A stretch of 64,000 bases of DNA from Microglena sp. YARC (lineage: Eukaryota > Chlorophyta > Chlorophyceae > Chlamydomonadales > Chlamydomonadaceae), in the NCBI GenBank assembly GCA_022414725.1, contig CM039462.1:61319311-61383310 (forward strand). The letters are read 5' to 3'. The first letter of the stretch is position 1, and every line of letters begins with the position of its first letter. This document shows positions 24,416-32,595 of the stretch, one piece after another. Both the position numbers and the translations under genes were made by a program. Below the pieces are notes generated by a model, which was given only the letters and a program-made list of their open reading frames with translations, did not search any database and was not told the origin of the DNA.

Positions 24416-27400
24416 AGGACCTGGACTCCACGCATACTGGCTGCCCAGTGATGAAAGGCACCAAGTGGAATATACTGTAGTAGTATAATGGCATACTGGT
24501 GCATAGAAACAAAAAAGAATCAAAGTAAAACAAACAACGTCCGTTGAATACTGTGCCCCCCCACGACCTGGACACCACGCTTACTGGCTGGCCAAGTTGA
24601 ATGTACTGTGGTAGTTTCGTGGCATACCGCAGGCATACCGGTACATCAGAAATATATACCGGCACATGAATGTACATATCAACTACGTTGCAAACCTTTT
24701 CCCCCCCGGGACCTGGACTCCGCGCTTACCGGCTGCCCAATCTGAATGTACTGTGGTAGTTTCATGGCATACCGCAGGCATACCGCAGGCATACCTGCAC
24801 ATGGATATATAAATATAAATATAGACATAGAAATAGATACCGCTATATGTATGTATAAACTATGTTGCGAAACTGTGTCTCCCAAGGACCTGGACTCCAC
24901 GCATACCGGCTGCCCAGTTATCAAAGGCACCAAGTGGAATATAATATAGTGGTTTCGTGGCATAGCGGCACAAATCAAACAATAAAAACAGCCCAGACAA
25001 AGCGCTAAAACACTCTATGTTGATAACCTTTCCCCCCCCAGGACCTGGACTCCACGCATACCGGCTGCCCAGTTATCAAAGGCACCAAGTGGAATATAAT
25101 ACAGTGGTTTCGTGGCATAGCGGCACAAATCAAACAATAAAAACAGCCCAGAAAAAGCGCTAGAACACACTATGTTGATAACCTTTCCCCCCCCAGGACC
25201 TGGACTCCACGCATACCGGCTGCCCAGTTATCAAAGGCACCAAGTGGAACGCAGTGAAGTGGATCCACGGCGATCCCTTTCGACAAGAGGATTACAATAA
25301 CGCTGTCAAACATCAAGATCCAGCGCTCCCTGACCCCGGGGAATGTGTCGACATACATGAGAAGGTAAGGCTCCATCACCATCATCTCCATCGTCGTCAT
25401 CATAATCATCACAATCGTGGTCATCATCATCATCACCATCGTCATCATCATAATCATCATCATGGTCGACACCATCATCATCATCAACACCACCAACAAC
25501 AACATTACATAGTCGCCGCCATTACCATTTGCATCATTATCATCCAGAACTACCCCTCCCTGGCCCCGGGGAATGTGTCGACATACATGAGAAGGTAAGA
25601 CTCCATCGGCATCACCATCAGCATCACCATCATCGACACCATCATCATCATTGGCACCATCATCATCATCATCATCGTCATCTTCATCATCGACACCACC
25701 ATCATTACCACCAACAACAACAATAACATAACATAATCACCGCCATTACCATAATCCTCATTATCATCCAGAACCACCAACAACAGCAACAACATTATCA
25801 TAGTCATCGCCATAACCACAATCATCACCATCATCCGGAACAAGCCCTCCCTGACCCAGGGGAATGTGTCAACATGCATGAGAGGGTAAGAATCCATCAC
25901 CATCATCAACATCATTGTCACCACCAAAAGCAACAACAGCAACAGCATTATTATATTCATCGCCATTACCACAATCATCACCGTAATCATCATTGTCACC
26001 ACCAACACCACTAACAGCAGCAACAACGTTATCATAGGCATCACCATTACCACAATCATCAACATCATTGTCATCACCAACAACAACAGCAACAACATTA
26101 TCAAAGTCATCGCCATTACCACAATCATCACCATCATCATCATTGTCGCTACCACCAACAACAGCAACAACATTATCATAGTCATCGCCATTGCCACAAT
26201 CATCACCAGCATCATTATTGTCACCACCACCACCAACAACAACAACAACAACAACATTATCATGGTCATCGCCATTACCACAATCATCATCATCATCATT
26301 GTCACCACCAACAACAACAACAACAACAGCAACAACAGTATCATAGTCATCGCCATTGCCACAATCATCACCATCATCATTATTGTCACCAACAACAACA
26401 ACAACAGCAACAACATTATCATGGTCATCGCCATTACCACAATCATCATCATCATCATCATTGTCACCACCACCACCAACAACAACAACAACAGCAACAA
26501 CATTATCATAGTCATCGGCAGTACCACAATCATCACCATCATCATCATTGTCACCACCAACAACAACAGCAGCAGCAACAACATTATCATAGTCATCGCC
26601 ATTACCACAATCATCACCATCATCCGGAACCAGCCCTCCCTGACCCTCTGAGGGGAATGAGTCGACATTCATGAGCGAGTAAGTATCATGAAGTATGACG
26701 TTCTTCAGGATATCCACTTAGCGCTGAAGGCGAGTTAGCATTGAATGAACTTGTCTGGGCAGATGGGAGTGAACCAGCCCTCCCTGACCCCCTGAGGGGA
26801 ATGAGTCGACATTCATGAGCAAGTATGATTCTATCATCACCGTCATCATCACCATCATCATTGTTACCATCATCATCACCCTCATCATCATCATCGTCAC
26901 CATCATCATCATCGTCACCATCATCATCATCATCATCATCATCATTACCATCACAATCACCATCATCATCACCATCATCATCACCATCACCATCATCACA
27001 ATCATCATCACCATCATCATCACCATCATCATCACCATCATCATCACCATCATTATCAAAGCCACCATTTTCAGCAGCAGCGGCAGCATTTCCACAATCA
27101 TAATCATCATCATCAGTTGCAACATCACAATCATCATCCAAATCATAATGGTGACCCCAAACCCAAACCCAAACCCACCTCTACCCCCTCTCTCATCCCA
27201 TCCACAGCCCCTGCCCCCACCCCACCTCTGCCCCTCTCTCACCCCACCCCTACCCCAAAAGCTACCCCCTATCTCACCCCCACCACCACCACCACCGCTA
27301 CCCTCTCTCTCACCCCCACCCCCACCCTCACCTCTACCCCCTCCCCCACACCTCATCATCCCCACAACCCACACACTCTCACCCCAACCCCAACCCCACC

Positions 27401-28801
27401 CCAACACACCCACCTCCACCTCCAGTGCCACGACTGGGCCAAAGCTGGGGAGTGCGAGAAGAACCCTGATTACATGGCAGGCGGTAGGAAGAGTGATGGC
27501 TTGGGCAACTGCCGCCTCTCATGCAAAGCTTGCACTGTGTGTGCCGAGGGTGATCAAGAATGCACGAACCAACACCAACCCACACCCACACTCCCACCCA
27601 CAAACCAACACCAAACCACACCCACACTCCCACCCACAAATCAACACCAACCCCCCCACACACTCCCACCCACATACACACTCCAACACACATAAACACT
27701 CCAACCCCAACACACCCCAACACACCCGCCTCCACCTCCAGTGCCACGACTGGGCCAAAGCTGGGGAGTGCGAGAAGAACCCTGACTACATGGCAGGCGG
27801 TTGGAAGAGTGAAGGCTTGGGCAACTGTCGTCTCTCATGCAAAGCTTGCACTGTGTGTGCCAAGGGTGACGGAGAATGCAGGGACCAGAACAGGAAGGAC
27901 GGAGGGTTCATCACGTACGACATGAATGTGAGTGTACTGTACTGTACAACATGAATGTGAGTGTACTGTACGGTATAACATGAATGTGAGTGTACTGTAC
28001 TGTACAACATGAATGTGAGTGTACTGTACTGTACTGTACTGTGCAACATGAATGCATGCCCGTATCAGTTCGCCAGCACCACCAGCACCATAACCTCCAC
28101 CGATCTCTGACTAGCTGCACCATGCCACATTTTACTCCATCAGTAGTTTGAACCTTAAACGGATCTGGTGAAGGCTACATCCAGAGAAGCAATATGAGGG
28201 AGAGAACAACATTCTCGTATGTACGTTTCAGACCACTGCCACCACCACGACCACCACCAATCTCTGCCTAGCTGCACCATGCCACATATTACCTCTCACC
28301 TTTGACGGATCTGGTGAAAACTTTGTCCAGCTCAGCAACATAATCGAGAGAAAACCGTTATCGTACATATGTTTCTGTCCACCACCACCACCACCACGAC
28401 CACCACCAATCTCTGACTAGCTGCACCATGCCACATATAACCTCTCACCTTTGACGGATCTGGTGAAGACTTTGTCCAGCTCAGCAACATAATGGAGAGA
28501 AAACCGTTATCGTACATATCTTTCTGTCCACCACCACCACCACGACCACCACCAATCTCTGACTAGCTGCACCATGCCACATATAACCTCTCACCTTTGA
28601 CGGATCTGGTGAAGACTATGCCCAGCTCAGCAACATAATGGAGAGAAAACCATTATCGTACATATGTTTCTGTCCACCACCACCACCACGACCACCACCA
28701 ATCTCTGACTAGCTGCACCATGCCACATTTTACCCTCTCAGGAGTTTGGACCTTTGACGAATATGGTGAAGACTATGGCCAGGGAAGGAACTAACGTCTG
28801 A
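11593..28801 (+). CDS. Prolyl 4-hydroxylase with C-terminal ShKT domain (11 exons, 377 aa)
   Basis: Hydroxylates peptidyl proline using 2-oxoglutarate, O2 and Fe(II), probably in the ER/Golgi on cell-wall or extracellular proteins. Exons: 11593-11638, 13458-13497, 15148-15258, 17201-17297, 20614-20693, 21944-22116, 22826-22899, 23157-23255, 25197-25364, 27742-27927, 28742-28801. All junctions are GT-AG and all phases agree (1134 nt). Domains: signal peptide 1-16; acidic linker; P4H fold from [16 protein letters not shown] (about 69-84); RTSAGTF; Fe ligands H167 and D169 (YGPHVDG) and H246; 2-oxoglutarate lysine K256; ShKT 290-332 (CVDIHEKCHDW...GNCRLSCKAC); short tail. The stretch between HVD and the next strand is shorter than in land-plant P4Hs. 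An in-frame upstream ATG at 11575 would add six residues. Most introns carry tandem copies of flanking exon edges. Confidence 0.85.
11840..11985 (+). repeat. Dispersed repeat family C, copy 1
   Basis: Shares CGACTCAGTGCGACCCCAGT-type sequence, a CCCCCTGGGGG block, CATTTCTGACTAGT and CAGACCCA with copies at 28810-28960 (plus) and 53766-53900 (minus). It lies in P4H intron 1 and is probably a short non-autonomous element. Confidence 0.6.
11986..12720. repeat. P4H intron 1: degenerate exon-1 copy and GCATGC minisatellite
   Basis: 12035-12085 is a decayed copy of exon 1 (ATGATCAAGCTAGTGGTATAAG...GTTTGCGCTGAAGC) with an internal stop. 12390-12680 repeats GGTGGGTGTGCATGCTNTGT / GGGCTATGTAGGTG units. 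Long C runs are at 12230-12255 and 12519-12550. Confidence 0.6.
13070..13435. repeat. Dispersed repeat family B, two tandem copies
   Basis: Two ~180-bp copies share CAGCTCCCCTGACTGGCTA, GAGCCAAACCAAATGC, GAAGCTGGCACAAATAGCTG and GCTGCCTAGAAGCT. They end just before P4H exon 2. Confidence 0.7.
13518..13730 (+). mobile_element. tRNA-derived SINE, copy B
   Basis: A box TGGTCTAGTGG at about 13539 and B box GGGTCGATTCC at about 13584. The tail GTCGTTGTCAACCGCGATGG ... CACGCCCCACCAGGC is shared with the copy at 4990-5205 and ends in TTATCATTACCTG. Short direct repeats ATCCAACA at 13510-13517 and about 13732-13739 fit a target-site duplication. It lies in P4H intron 2. Confidence 0.75.
13735..14000. 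repeat. ACTAGGCAATGGC minisatellite
   Basis: Irregular units of CAACTAGGCAATGGCA / GTTAGGCAATGG. 14190-14400 holds three degraded ~75-bp units (TGTGACAGGC.TCACC.GCATTGCAAG). The AT-rich DNA in between and up to 14735 shows nothing recognisable. Confidence 0.7.
14735..15130. repeat. Tandem repeat with poly-C spacers before exon 3
   Basis: Units of CTTGTAATAAACTATGCAAAACAAAAAACTATATAGTA + C8-9, 50-75 bp, about seven copies, starting with a ~30-nt C run at 14735-14766. Confidence 0.8.
15285..15745. repeat. ~30-bp minisatellite in P4H intron 3
   Basis: About 15 units of GATTGGTCGGGTGGAGTGGG + TGCCTGG-type sequence. It gives G/W- or P/S/Q-rich open frames on both strands that are not genes. Confidence 0.85.
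15880..16785 (+). repeat. Five or six degenerate copies of P4H exon 4 acceptor half
   Basis: About 165-bp units near 15890, 16070, 16240, 16420, 16590 and a last partial copy at 16760. Each carries the acceptor CATGGCTGCAG, then TCCAGGTGCTATCCTGGAAGC and TGCATGCCTTT, corresponding to exon 17201-17297. Frames are broken by indels, so they read as pseudo-exons. Confidence 0.75.
16786..16922. mobile_element. hAT-like MITE, copy 1 (left end damaged)
   Basis: Shares CTGACTAGGCTAAAGTTACC, GATATCATATGATATC and the terminal CCGGTCCCTA with the better-preserved copies at 52364-52508 and 53959-54226. It lies between exon-4 pseudo-copies. Confidence 0.6.
16923..17200 (+). repeat. Last exon-4 pseudo-copy before the real exon
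   Basis: 16985-17070 repeats the acceptor half (CATGGTTGCAG, AAGTACTATCCTGGAAGCCACGTGCC, close to the genuine exon 17201-17297). 17085-17160 is copied from elsewhere in the repeat unit (also near 15775-15840). Confidence 0.6.
17323..18175 (+). repeat. Higher-order array of P4H exon 4 donor half
   Basis: Eleven further copies of TCTGAGCCAT.CAGAGGCTGC...CACAGGTGAGC follow the real exon end (17297), each ~75-85 bp and separated by (CAAC)n. Three subtypes recur in order, so the sequence has a 236-bp higher-order period (for example 17404, 17640, 17876). Each copy keeps the donor-like CACAG|GTGAGC but no acceptor-like 5' edge. Confidence 0.85.
18176..18690 (+). repeat. Outlying exon-4 copies with ~230-bp spacing
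   Basis: Two further copies (about 18311-18365 and 18540-18600) are followed by GTGATCTTTTACTGGGATTG, GAGTATNTTGTACA and (GACA)n tracts. They are more diverged than the main array. Confidence 0.65.
18691..19690. repeat. Palindromic-module island in P4H intron 4
   Basis: A 1-kb mosaic of inverted modules. 18816-18843 is a perfect palindrome with 12-nt arms GCTAGTACCGCC; related versions are near 18985, 19097, 19413 and 19671. GGTTAGCAATAGG pairs with CCTATTGCTAACC at 19052-19083 and recurs near 18695, 18790 and 19300-19390. GGCGGTCCAGTCAGAATTCC occurs in both orientations. No open frame or terminal inverted repeat was recognised. A lone module lies at 36333-36360. Confidence 0.75.
19691..20075. 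repeat. (GATA), (ACTC) and GGCAGGCAGCTA simple repeats
   Basis: Short (GATA)n and (CACT)n tracts, then a GGCAGGCAGCTAGGCAGGGA minisatellite to 20075. The stretch 20076-20535 is unique intron sequence with no recognised feature, ending in a C run at 20543-20576. Confidence 0.8.
20762..21100 (+). repeat. Three tandem copies of P4H exon 5 3' part
   Basis: Copies near 20771-20827, 20897-20952 and 21035-21090 repeat CCCTAACGATACTGGTGTGG ... GGCACATTCATCAG|GTTAGTTG from real exon 20614-20693. They lack its first ~20 nt (ATGAAGCGTTCG...). Spacers are GT tracts with G runs. Confidence 0.85.
21160..21340. repeat. ~100-bp direct repeat with G runs
   Basis: GTACTGGGCAGCACGCAAGC ... CACTTGCAGGCCCTATTTA occurs twice (21167, 21268). 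Confidence 0.75.
21325..21412 (+). repeat. Dispersed repeat family D
   Basis: AATAAATAAATAGTACGCCT TATTATTAGG, GTGAGGTTGAGGGGGCCGGCC, then TTTGCTTTCACTGGAGCCAACCACCA. Other copies are at 28985-29055, 29435-29515, 52340-52570 (interrupted) and 57480-57600. Confidence 0.65.
21540..21925 (+). repeat. CTCCAA microsatellite with decayed copy of P4H exon 6 5' end
   Basis: (CTCCAA)n/(CTCCAC)n tracts. At 21664-21720 a decayed copy (GGCACCATTCCGACCCTATT..AGAGCAGCATCTGGCAGTA) of exon 21944-22116 carries a stop. A 65-bp direct repeat lies just before the real exon. Confidence 0.7.
22117..22410 (+). repeat. AT microsatellites with two copies of exon 6 donor
   Basis: (TAA)n/(TTA)n tracts. GTGATGTCGGTGCTGATCTA CCTTGCAG|GTGATG is repeated at about 22269-22302, and a shorter form at 22384-22405. 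The genuine donor is at 22117. Confidence 0.8.
22425..22825 (+). repeat. Two partial copies of P4H exon 7 acceptor half
   Basis: TTGCAG|CTCCCAAGGAAGGCGG.GAGACGG.CTTCCCAGACTCCAAC occurs at about 22465 and 22609, before the full exon 22826-22899. Each copy keeps the APKEGGET.FPDSN frame but runs into repeat DNA without a donor. Confidence 0.8.
22926..23156 (+). repeat. P4H intron 7: T run, exon-7 donor copy, (ATC/ACC)n
   Basis: 22952-22974 (TACAGACGGCTACAGCCCAG|GTGAGG) copies the 3' end of exon 7. 23060-23150 is an (ATC)/(ACC) microsatellite ahead of the exon 8 acceptor. Confidence 0.65.
23256..23725 (+). repeat. ~90-bp array carrying exon 8 donor copies
   Basis: About five units of GACTCCAGACTGCACGCATGAG|GTAGGT + (GGTGGGCGG)n. 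The unit edge matches the end of exon 8 (CCTGACTACACTCATGAG|GTGGGT). Confidence 0.8.
23730..25196 (+). repeat. About ten tandem copies of exon 9 acceptor half
   Basis: CCCCCCAG|GACCTGGACTCCACGCATAC CGGC recurs near 23877, 23978, 24080, 24186, 24288, 24417, 24563, 24710, 24886 and 25040 before the real exon at 25197. Several copies extend to GCCCAGTTATCAAAGGCACC then diverge. The acceptors follow pure C runs (30 nt at 24387-24415). Confidence 0.85.
25365..26830 (+). repeat. (CAT)/(CAA) trinucleotide tract with copies of exon 9 donor
   Basis: Over 1 kb of CATCAT, CAACAA and GCCATTACCACAATCATCA units. Copies of the exon 9 end (CCTCCCTGACCC.GGGGAATG...CATGAGAAG|GTAAG) lie near 25550, 25845, 26635 and 26775. 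Long H-rich plus frames and L/V/M or D/G minus frames are compositional. Confidence 0.85.
26831..27425. repeat. (ATC)n then CCCCAACCC-rich tract
   Basis: 26831-27060 is (ATC)n/(ACC)n. 27150-27425 is pyrimidine-rich (CACCCC, CCCACC) leading to an acceptor CCACCTCCAG. Confidence 0.8.
27426..27560 (+). pseudogene. Duplicate ShKT exon (5' part of P4H exon 10)
   Basis: After an acceptor CCACCTCCAG it encodes CHDWAKAGECEKNPDYMAGG...GNCRLSCKACTVC, nearly identical to exon 27742-27927, but has no equivalent 3' end or clear donor. Read through, it stays open into a T/P/Q-rich tail stopping at about 27695. It is either a duplicated exon remnant or an alternative terminal exon. Confidence 0.65.
27561..27741. 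repeat. CACACCCAC-rich tract between the two ShKT exons
   Basis: Repeats of CCACACCCACACTCCCACCC and ACCAACACCAAC. It ends with the same CCGCCTCCACCTCCAG acceptor context as before 27426. Confidence 0.7.
27928..28070 (+). repeat. Tandem copies of exon 10 donor
   Basis: Four to five units of ACATGAATGTGAGTGTACTG (TACTG)n copy the exon 10 end ACATGAAT|GTGAGT. Confidence 0.85.
28130..28741 (+). repeat. ~117-bp tandem copies of exon 11 5' part
   Basis: Five units share ACTAGCTGCACCATGCCACA, CTCTCACCTTTGACGGATCTGGTGAA and (CCA)n. The last unit becomes the real exon 11 (CTCTCAG|GAGTTTGGACC...). Earlier copies read TTTGACGGATCTGGTGAAGACT, the paralogous exon segment. Confidence 0.8.
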
Positions 28802-28809
28802 TGAGGGTC

Positions 28810-28960
28810 ACTGCTTTGGCTCGTGCAATGCGTCACAAAATGAGCGACTCGGTGCGACCCCAGTGCGGGGCAGCGATTCGGAAACCCTGCGCTTAGCGAG
28901 GAGCCCAGGGGATTCGGGGGGGCATTTCTGACTAGTTCAGCCAGACCCATGCACGCCAAA
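28810..28960 (+). repeat. Dispersed repeat family C, copy 2
   Basis: CGACTCGGTGCGACCCCAGT ... GGCATTTCTGACTAGTTCAG CCAGACCC, immediately after the P4H stop codon. Confidence 0.6.
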
Positions 28961-28984
28961 AAACATCCTACCTGACAAGAAAAG

Positions 28985-29515
28985 AAACTGCCTTATTATT
29001 AGGCAAGAGGCTGAGGGGGGCAAGCCCGTTTGCTTGCACTGGGGCCAACCACCATCCCTCTGGTTATGAGTTCTCCTTGACCCCGTCAATCGGCGGGCAC
29101 GTTTGGAGTCCTGTAGGGCACCAGGAACAAGTCCTAGGCGGCGTCGCAAGCGGCGCGGAAAATGGCAGAGAATGTTGGCCGTCAGAGTGGCAACGGTATC
29201 GAGTGCAGCGAAACGAAGCCAGGTAGAGACGAGACAGTTAGTTACAAGACAGTTGGATTTGTGTTGTCGGCCGTACGGACGGAAAAACGGACAAGAGGGT
29301 GACCCTGGGGGCTCCCGCCCCTCAGGAGGGGGGGCTCCGCAGAAAATGTGACCATCCTCATAGGAGTACAGGACCCCCAGAAGGGGGGGCTCTGCCCAAA
29401 ATGGGACCATCTTCATAAGATTACAGGAGTGCTCTAATAGATAAATAATATGCCTTATGAGGAGGCGTGAGGTTGAAGGGGCCAGCCCGTTTGCTTGCAC
29501 CGGGGCCAACCACCA
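28985..29515. repeat. Cluster of dispersed families D and A
   Basis: Family D copies at 28985-29055 and 29435-29515 flank a family A copy at 29115-29340 (GGCGTCGCAAGCGGCGCGG, GGCAACGGTATCGAG, GGGGGCTCCCGCC). A ~60-bp direct repeat (GGGGGGCTC.GC..AAAATG.GACCATC) follows at 29325-29430. Confidence 0.6.
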
Positions 29516-29617
29516 ACAGAGTGCTCCAATAAACTGCAGAGGAACATTAAATTATCACTGTAGCGGGAGTATAAAATAATGGGGTACACTTACCCCTAAA
29601 AAACCTAAGGAGGGCTG

Positions 29618-29648
<31 letters not shown>

Positions 29649-30860
29649 TTTAAATAGAAATCACCCTTTTTTGAAAAACTTAGATATGGATTCTGGGGGG
29701 ATACAATATGCCGCACATAATGGCATCCTCGGAATTCACACACAGGGCTGGGGGCATACCACCCACACTCATCCATTTACCCACCCACTCACCCATTAAT
29801 TCACCCAGCCTCCCACCCATTCACCCACCCAAGGGGGTAGATCCTTATTGCCCGAATTCCATAGTGGTGCCAATGAACTGCCCTAGCCAAGGCCTACTCA
29901 TGGGTGATCTCAGAATGTCATTTCGAGGTCTGAGTAAAAAGTTAGAAAAATACCTGATGAGGGCCGACCCCCCCCCACACGCACACCCCCACCCACCCAC
30001 CCCTAAATGAGGTGCTCATAATGACCTGAAAAATGTCTCATAATATCGCCATGCTACATGCCATTACAGCCCCATCATCAGAAAAAATCGATCGGAAGAA
30101 GGAAAAATTTGGAGGCCTTGACACCTCCTGACTGTAGCACTAATTCAGTGACCCCGTCAGTACAACGATTGTTTAGGGTTTAGTTCATCAATGCGTTTTC
30201 TTATTCGCCCTTCATATCACTGTTGGGCAAATCTCTTTAGCCTATGTGGCCTACCCTCGACTGAAACATACATACATATAACGCTCTTTTCGCCCTCCTC
30301 AACCGGCCCGCTCCTTGTGAACATTGTTAGGTACATACATACATGGATAAATGAAATTGGTGCTGACAAACATGCTGAACACATTTGCTTGCTTGCTGAA
30401 CACATTTTGAATTTCATTTGCACGGTAGCACGAACTCTGGGCCCACGTCGGTGAAACTATTTAAGCCCCTCCTGTCATGGTTGGGCGAGTCCCTGTAGTC
30501 TATTTGGTCTAGCCCTGGACTATAACAACTAACTTGCTGCAATATTGCCCATCTGTTTAAGAGTATTAGTTGGAAGACCCCTCCCGGATGTTGTGGAGCG
30601 GGCTTGTCTTGGGTCAACAATGACCTGTTGATGACAACGTAATGTTTTGTAATAAAACCAGAGCTACGCCCTAGTGATTGCTTGCTGTTCTCAATCAGGG
30701 GAGTGGAGCAGTAATAATGCAGTGGATTCGTAAACCGTTCTCAATCTATATATATGTAAAAACAAATCCCGCGAGCTGGCGCTAGCTGGCTATCGGCTGG
30801 ATTAGCGTATCTTGGCTGAGCCGAATACCCACCCGACTCCCTGACAGGCAGGCCGAGCGC
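29516..30860. other. Non-coding stretch, C run and two copies of dispersed family E
   Basis: A 30-nt C run at 29619-29648 and CACCCACC repeats at 29760-29830 and 29968-30003. Family E copies (GTTGGGCAA.TC..TTTAGCCTAT..GGCCTACCC..GACTG.AAC) lie at 30224-30275 and 30479-30535. No coding exon was recognised. Confidence 0.5.
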
Positions 30861-31500
30861 CAGGCCGCTAACCAGACAATGCGCGAGGCCAATGCAGCCA
30901 GGCAGTTTCACCAGCTTGCGAGTAATTGCAATTTCTTCATATCACCATGCTTCTTTTCTCCGCCTGCTAGCGTTGCCACCGTTCATTTCACGCATGCGCA
31001 CATTCACCAAGCCAGTGCATCACATTTGTCAGGGTTGGCAGCCAGAGGGTGCGAGTAGCAATTTCCTTTCCATTTCTCGCACTTGGACCGCTCATCCTAT
31101 CTATTCAATCTCTTTTCATTGTATCGATGATCGTTGAGCACGGCGCCGCGATTTTTGATTCAGCAAGTGTTTGACCGGACGGAAGTCGAAGTTCTGTACC
31201 ATAGAATCGGGAAGCATGTCCCTGCGCAGTATGCTGAGAGCGCGGAAGAGTTGGCTGAATGAGGTATTTTTAGGTCAAAGGACAGATTCCCGGCCCAACT
31301 GCATATATAAAGAAGATGCTGCTGGCAAGTCGTATTGCGGTTGCTCGAGCCCATTGTTCTCCGCGGGATTCAATCGTTCGCAAGTTTTCGGTGGATTGGA
31401 TCTGCTTGGTTAAATCACCCACAGGTCTGCCTTTTGTCCCCCCTAAGGTCTTCTTTACGATCAAACCTCGCAGCTAAAGTGGCATGGAAGCGGTGGGGAG
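30861..31500 (+). other. Possible exons of an unrecognised plus-strand gene
   Basis: Unique, mixed-composition sequence. 31160-31262 reads FDRTEVEVLYHRIGKHVPAQ YAESAEELAE before a stop; 31431-31480 after CCCACAG reads GLPFVPPKVFFTIKPRS before a stop. Both look protein-like, but no acceptable splice phase joins them and no family is recognised. It may be non-coding. Confidence 0.2.
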
Positions 31501-31800
31501 AAGAAGAGAATACTGATGAGTGTGTTTGTTTTTGTAGGGTTGGGGGTGGGCAGGGGAGGAGGGAGAGATGGAGAGCAGGGGACGTGTGCGTGTTGTGGTG
31601 GTTGTGGATGGGTTGGTGGGGGGGTGGGGGGGGGGGGGAGAGAGAGGGAAGGGGACAGGTGGAGAGAGGGGAGGGTGGATGGAATTAAGGGAGGGGGGTT
31701 GGAGACAGAAAAGAGGGAGGAGGAGAGAGGGAGGGGCAAAGAAAGAGGGGAGGAGGGACTGAGGGAGGAGTGTGTGTGCAAGGGGGCGTCGAGGGGTGAC
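31500..31800. repeat. Purine-rich (GGGGA) tract
   Basis: Strongly strand-asymmetric GGGAGG/GAGAGG sequence. The S/P/L-rich minus frames here are compositional. Confidence 0.7.
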
Positions 31801-32214
31801 ATGAGGCTCGGGGCATTTTGCTAAACACGCCTCCAGTTTTTGTGTGACAAATTCAAGAGAAGATCATGCGCACACCGGAAATGTCGAGAATTTACAAATG
31901 TTCATCAAGATTTGTGAAGAAATAATTGTGAAGAATTTGTGAAGAATTGTGAAGAAAGAGCCTAAATTGCCCTTATGCAGGTTTGTATGGGTGGGAGGGG
32001 AGGGGGGTGGCCAACGGCCCCACGGGCTACCGTACTAGTACAAACATACATACATACCGTTAGATGAACAAACGACAGGAAAACAGGGAACAGAAACAGA
32101 CAGGATGCATAGGTATAGGCAAAGATGCATACCATGTTTATTACCAATACATACAGATATACATACATACATGCATATTTATTCATGTATGTAATACAAA
32201 GCGCCAACTCTTTT

Positions 32215-32595
32215 GTAGGAGTTGCAACGCCATTCAAACTGAATCCTCGGTGTCGCTGGTTTGTGTAGGGAGACCCACCTCCTGGGGTGAACTTCCATTC
32301 ACAACTAAAAATAAAGCAGCACTGTAGTCTCGGGAGTGTCAGAACGGTGCTGCACAGTATAGTTCAATTATGTAATGTAGCACAGCACTACGACAAGTAT
32401 GAACTGCAGCACAGCACTACAACATTTATGAACTGCAGCACAGCACTACAACAATTATGTACTGCAGCACAGCACTACAACAAACTTCTGATGCGCGTCA
32501 CACCCTGCTTGTAAAAGCACAGGAGTGCTCCAATACTTTTCCAAACCAGCGACACAGAGGATTCAGTTTGAATGGTGGTGCCACTCCTACAATAT
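32215..32595. repeat. Inverted repeat with a 29-bp minisatellite loop
   Basis: Arms at about 32217-32264 and 32543-32592 are reverse complements over ~48 nt with a few mismatches (core CATTCAAACTGAATCCTC). The loop at 32340-32490 contains four or five units of CAGCACAGCACTACAACA.TTATGAACTG. Confidence 0.65.

Noticed and set aside
25550..26717. Minus-strand open frames of 282-372 codons rich in Leu/Val/Met or Asp/Gly
   Set aside because: Trinucleotide (CAT/CAA) repeats leave frames open by composition; the region lies inside P4H intron 9 on the opposite strand.
26686..27954. Large open frames over the (ATC)n tract, including a 379-codon plus frame
   Set aside because: The Ile/Thr- or Asp-rich part is microsatellite; only the ShKT-coding exon segments inside are real.
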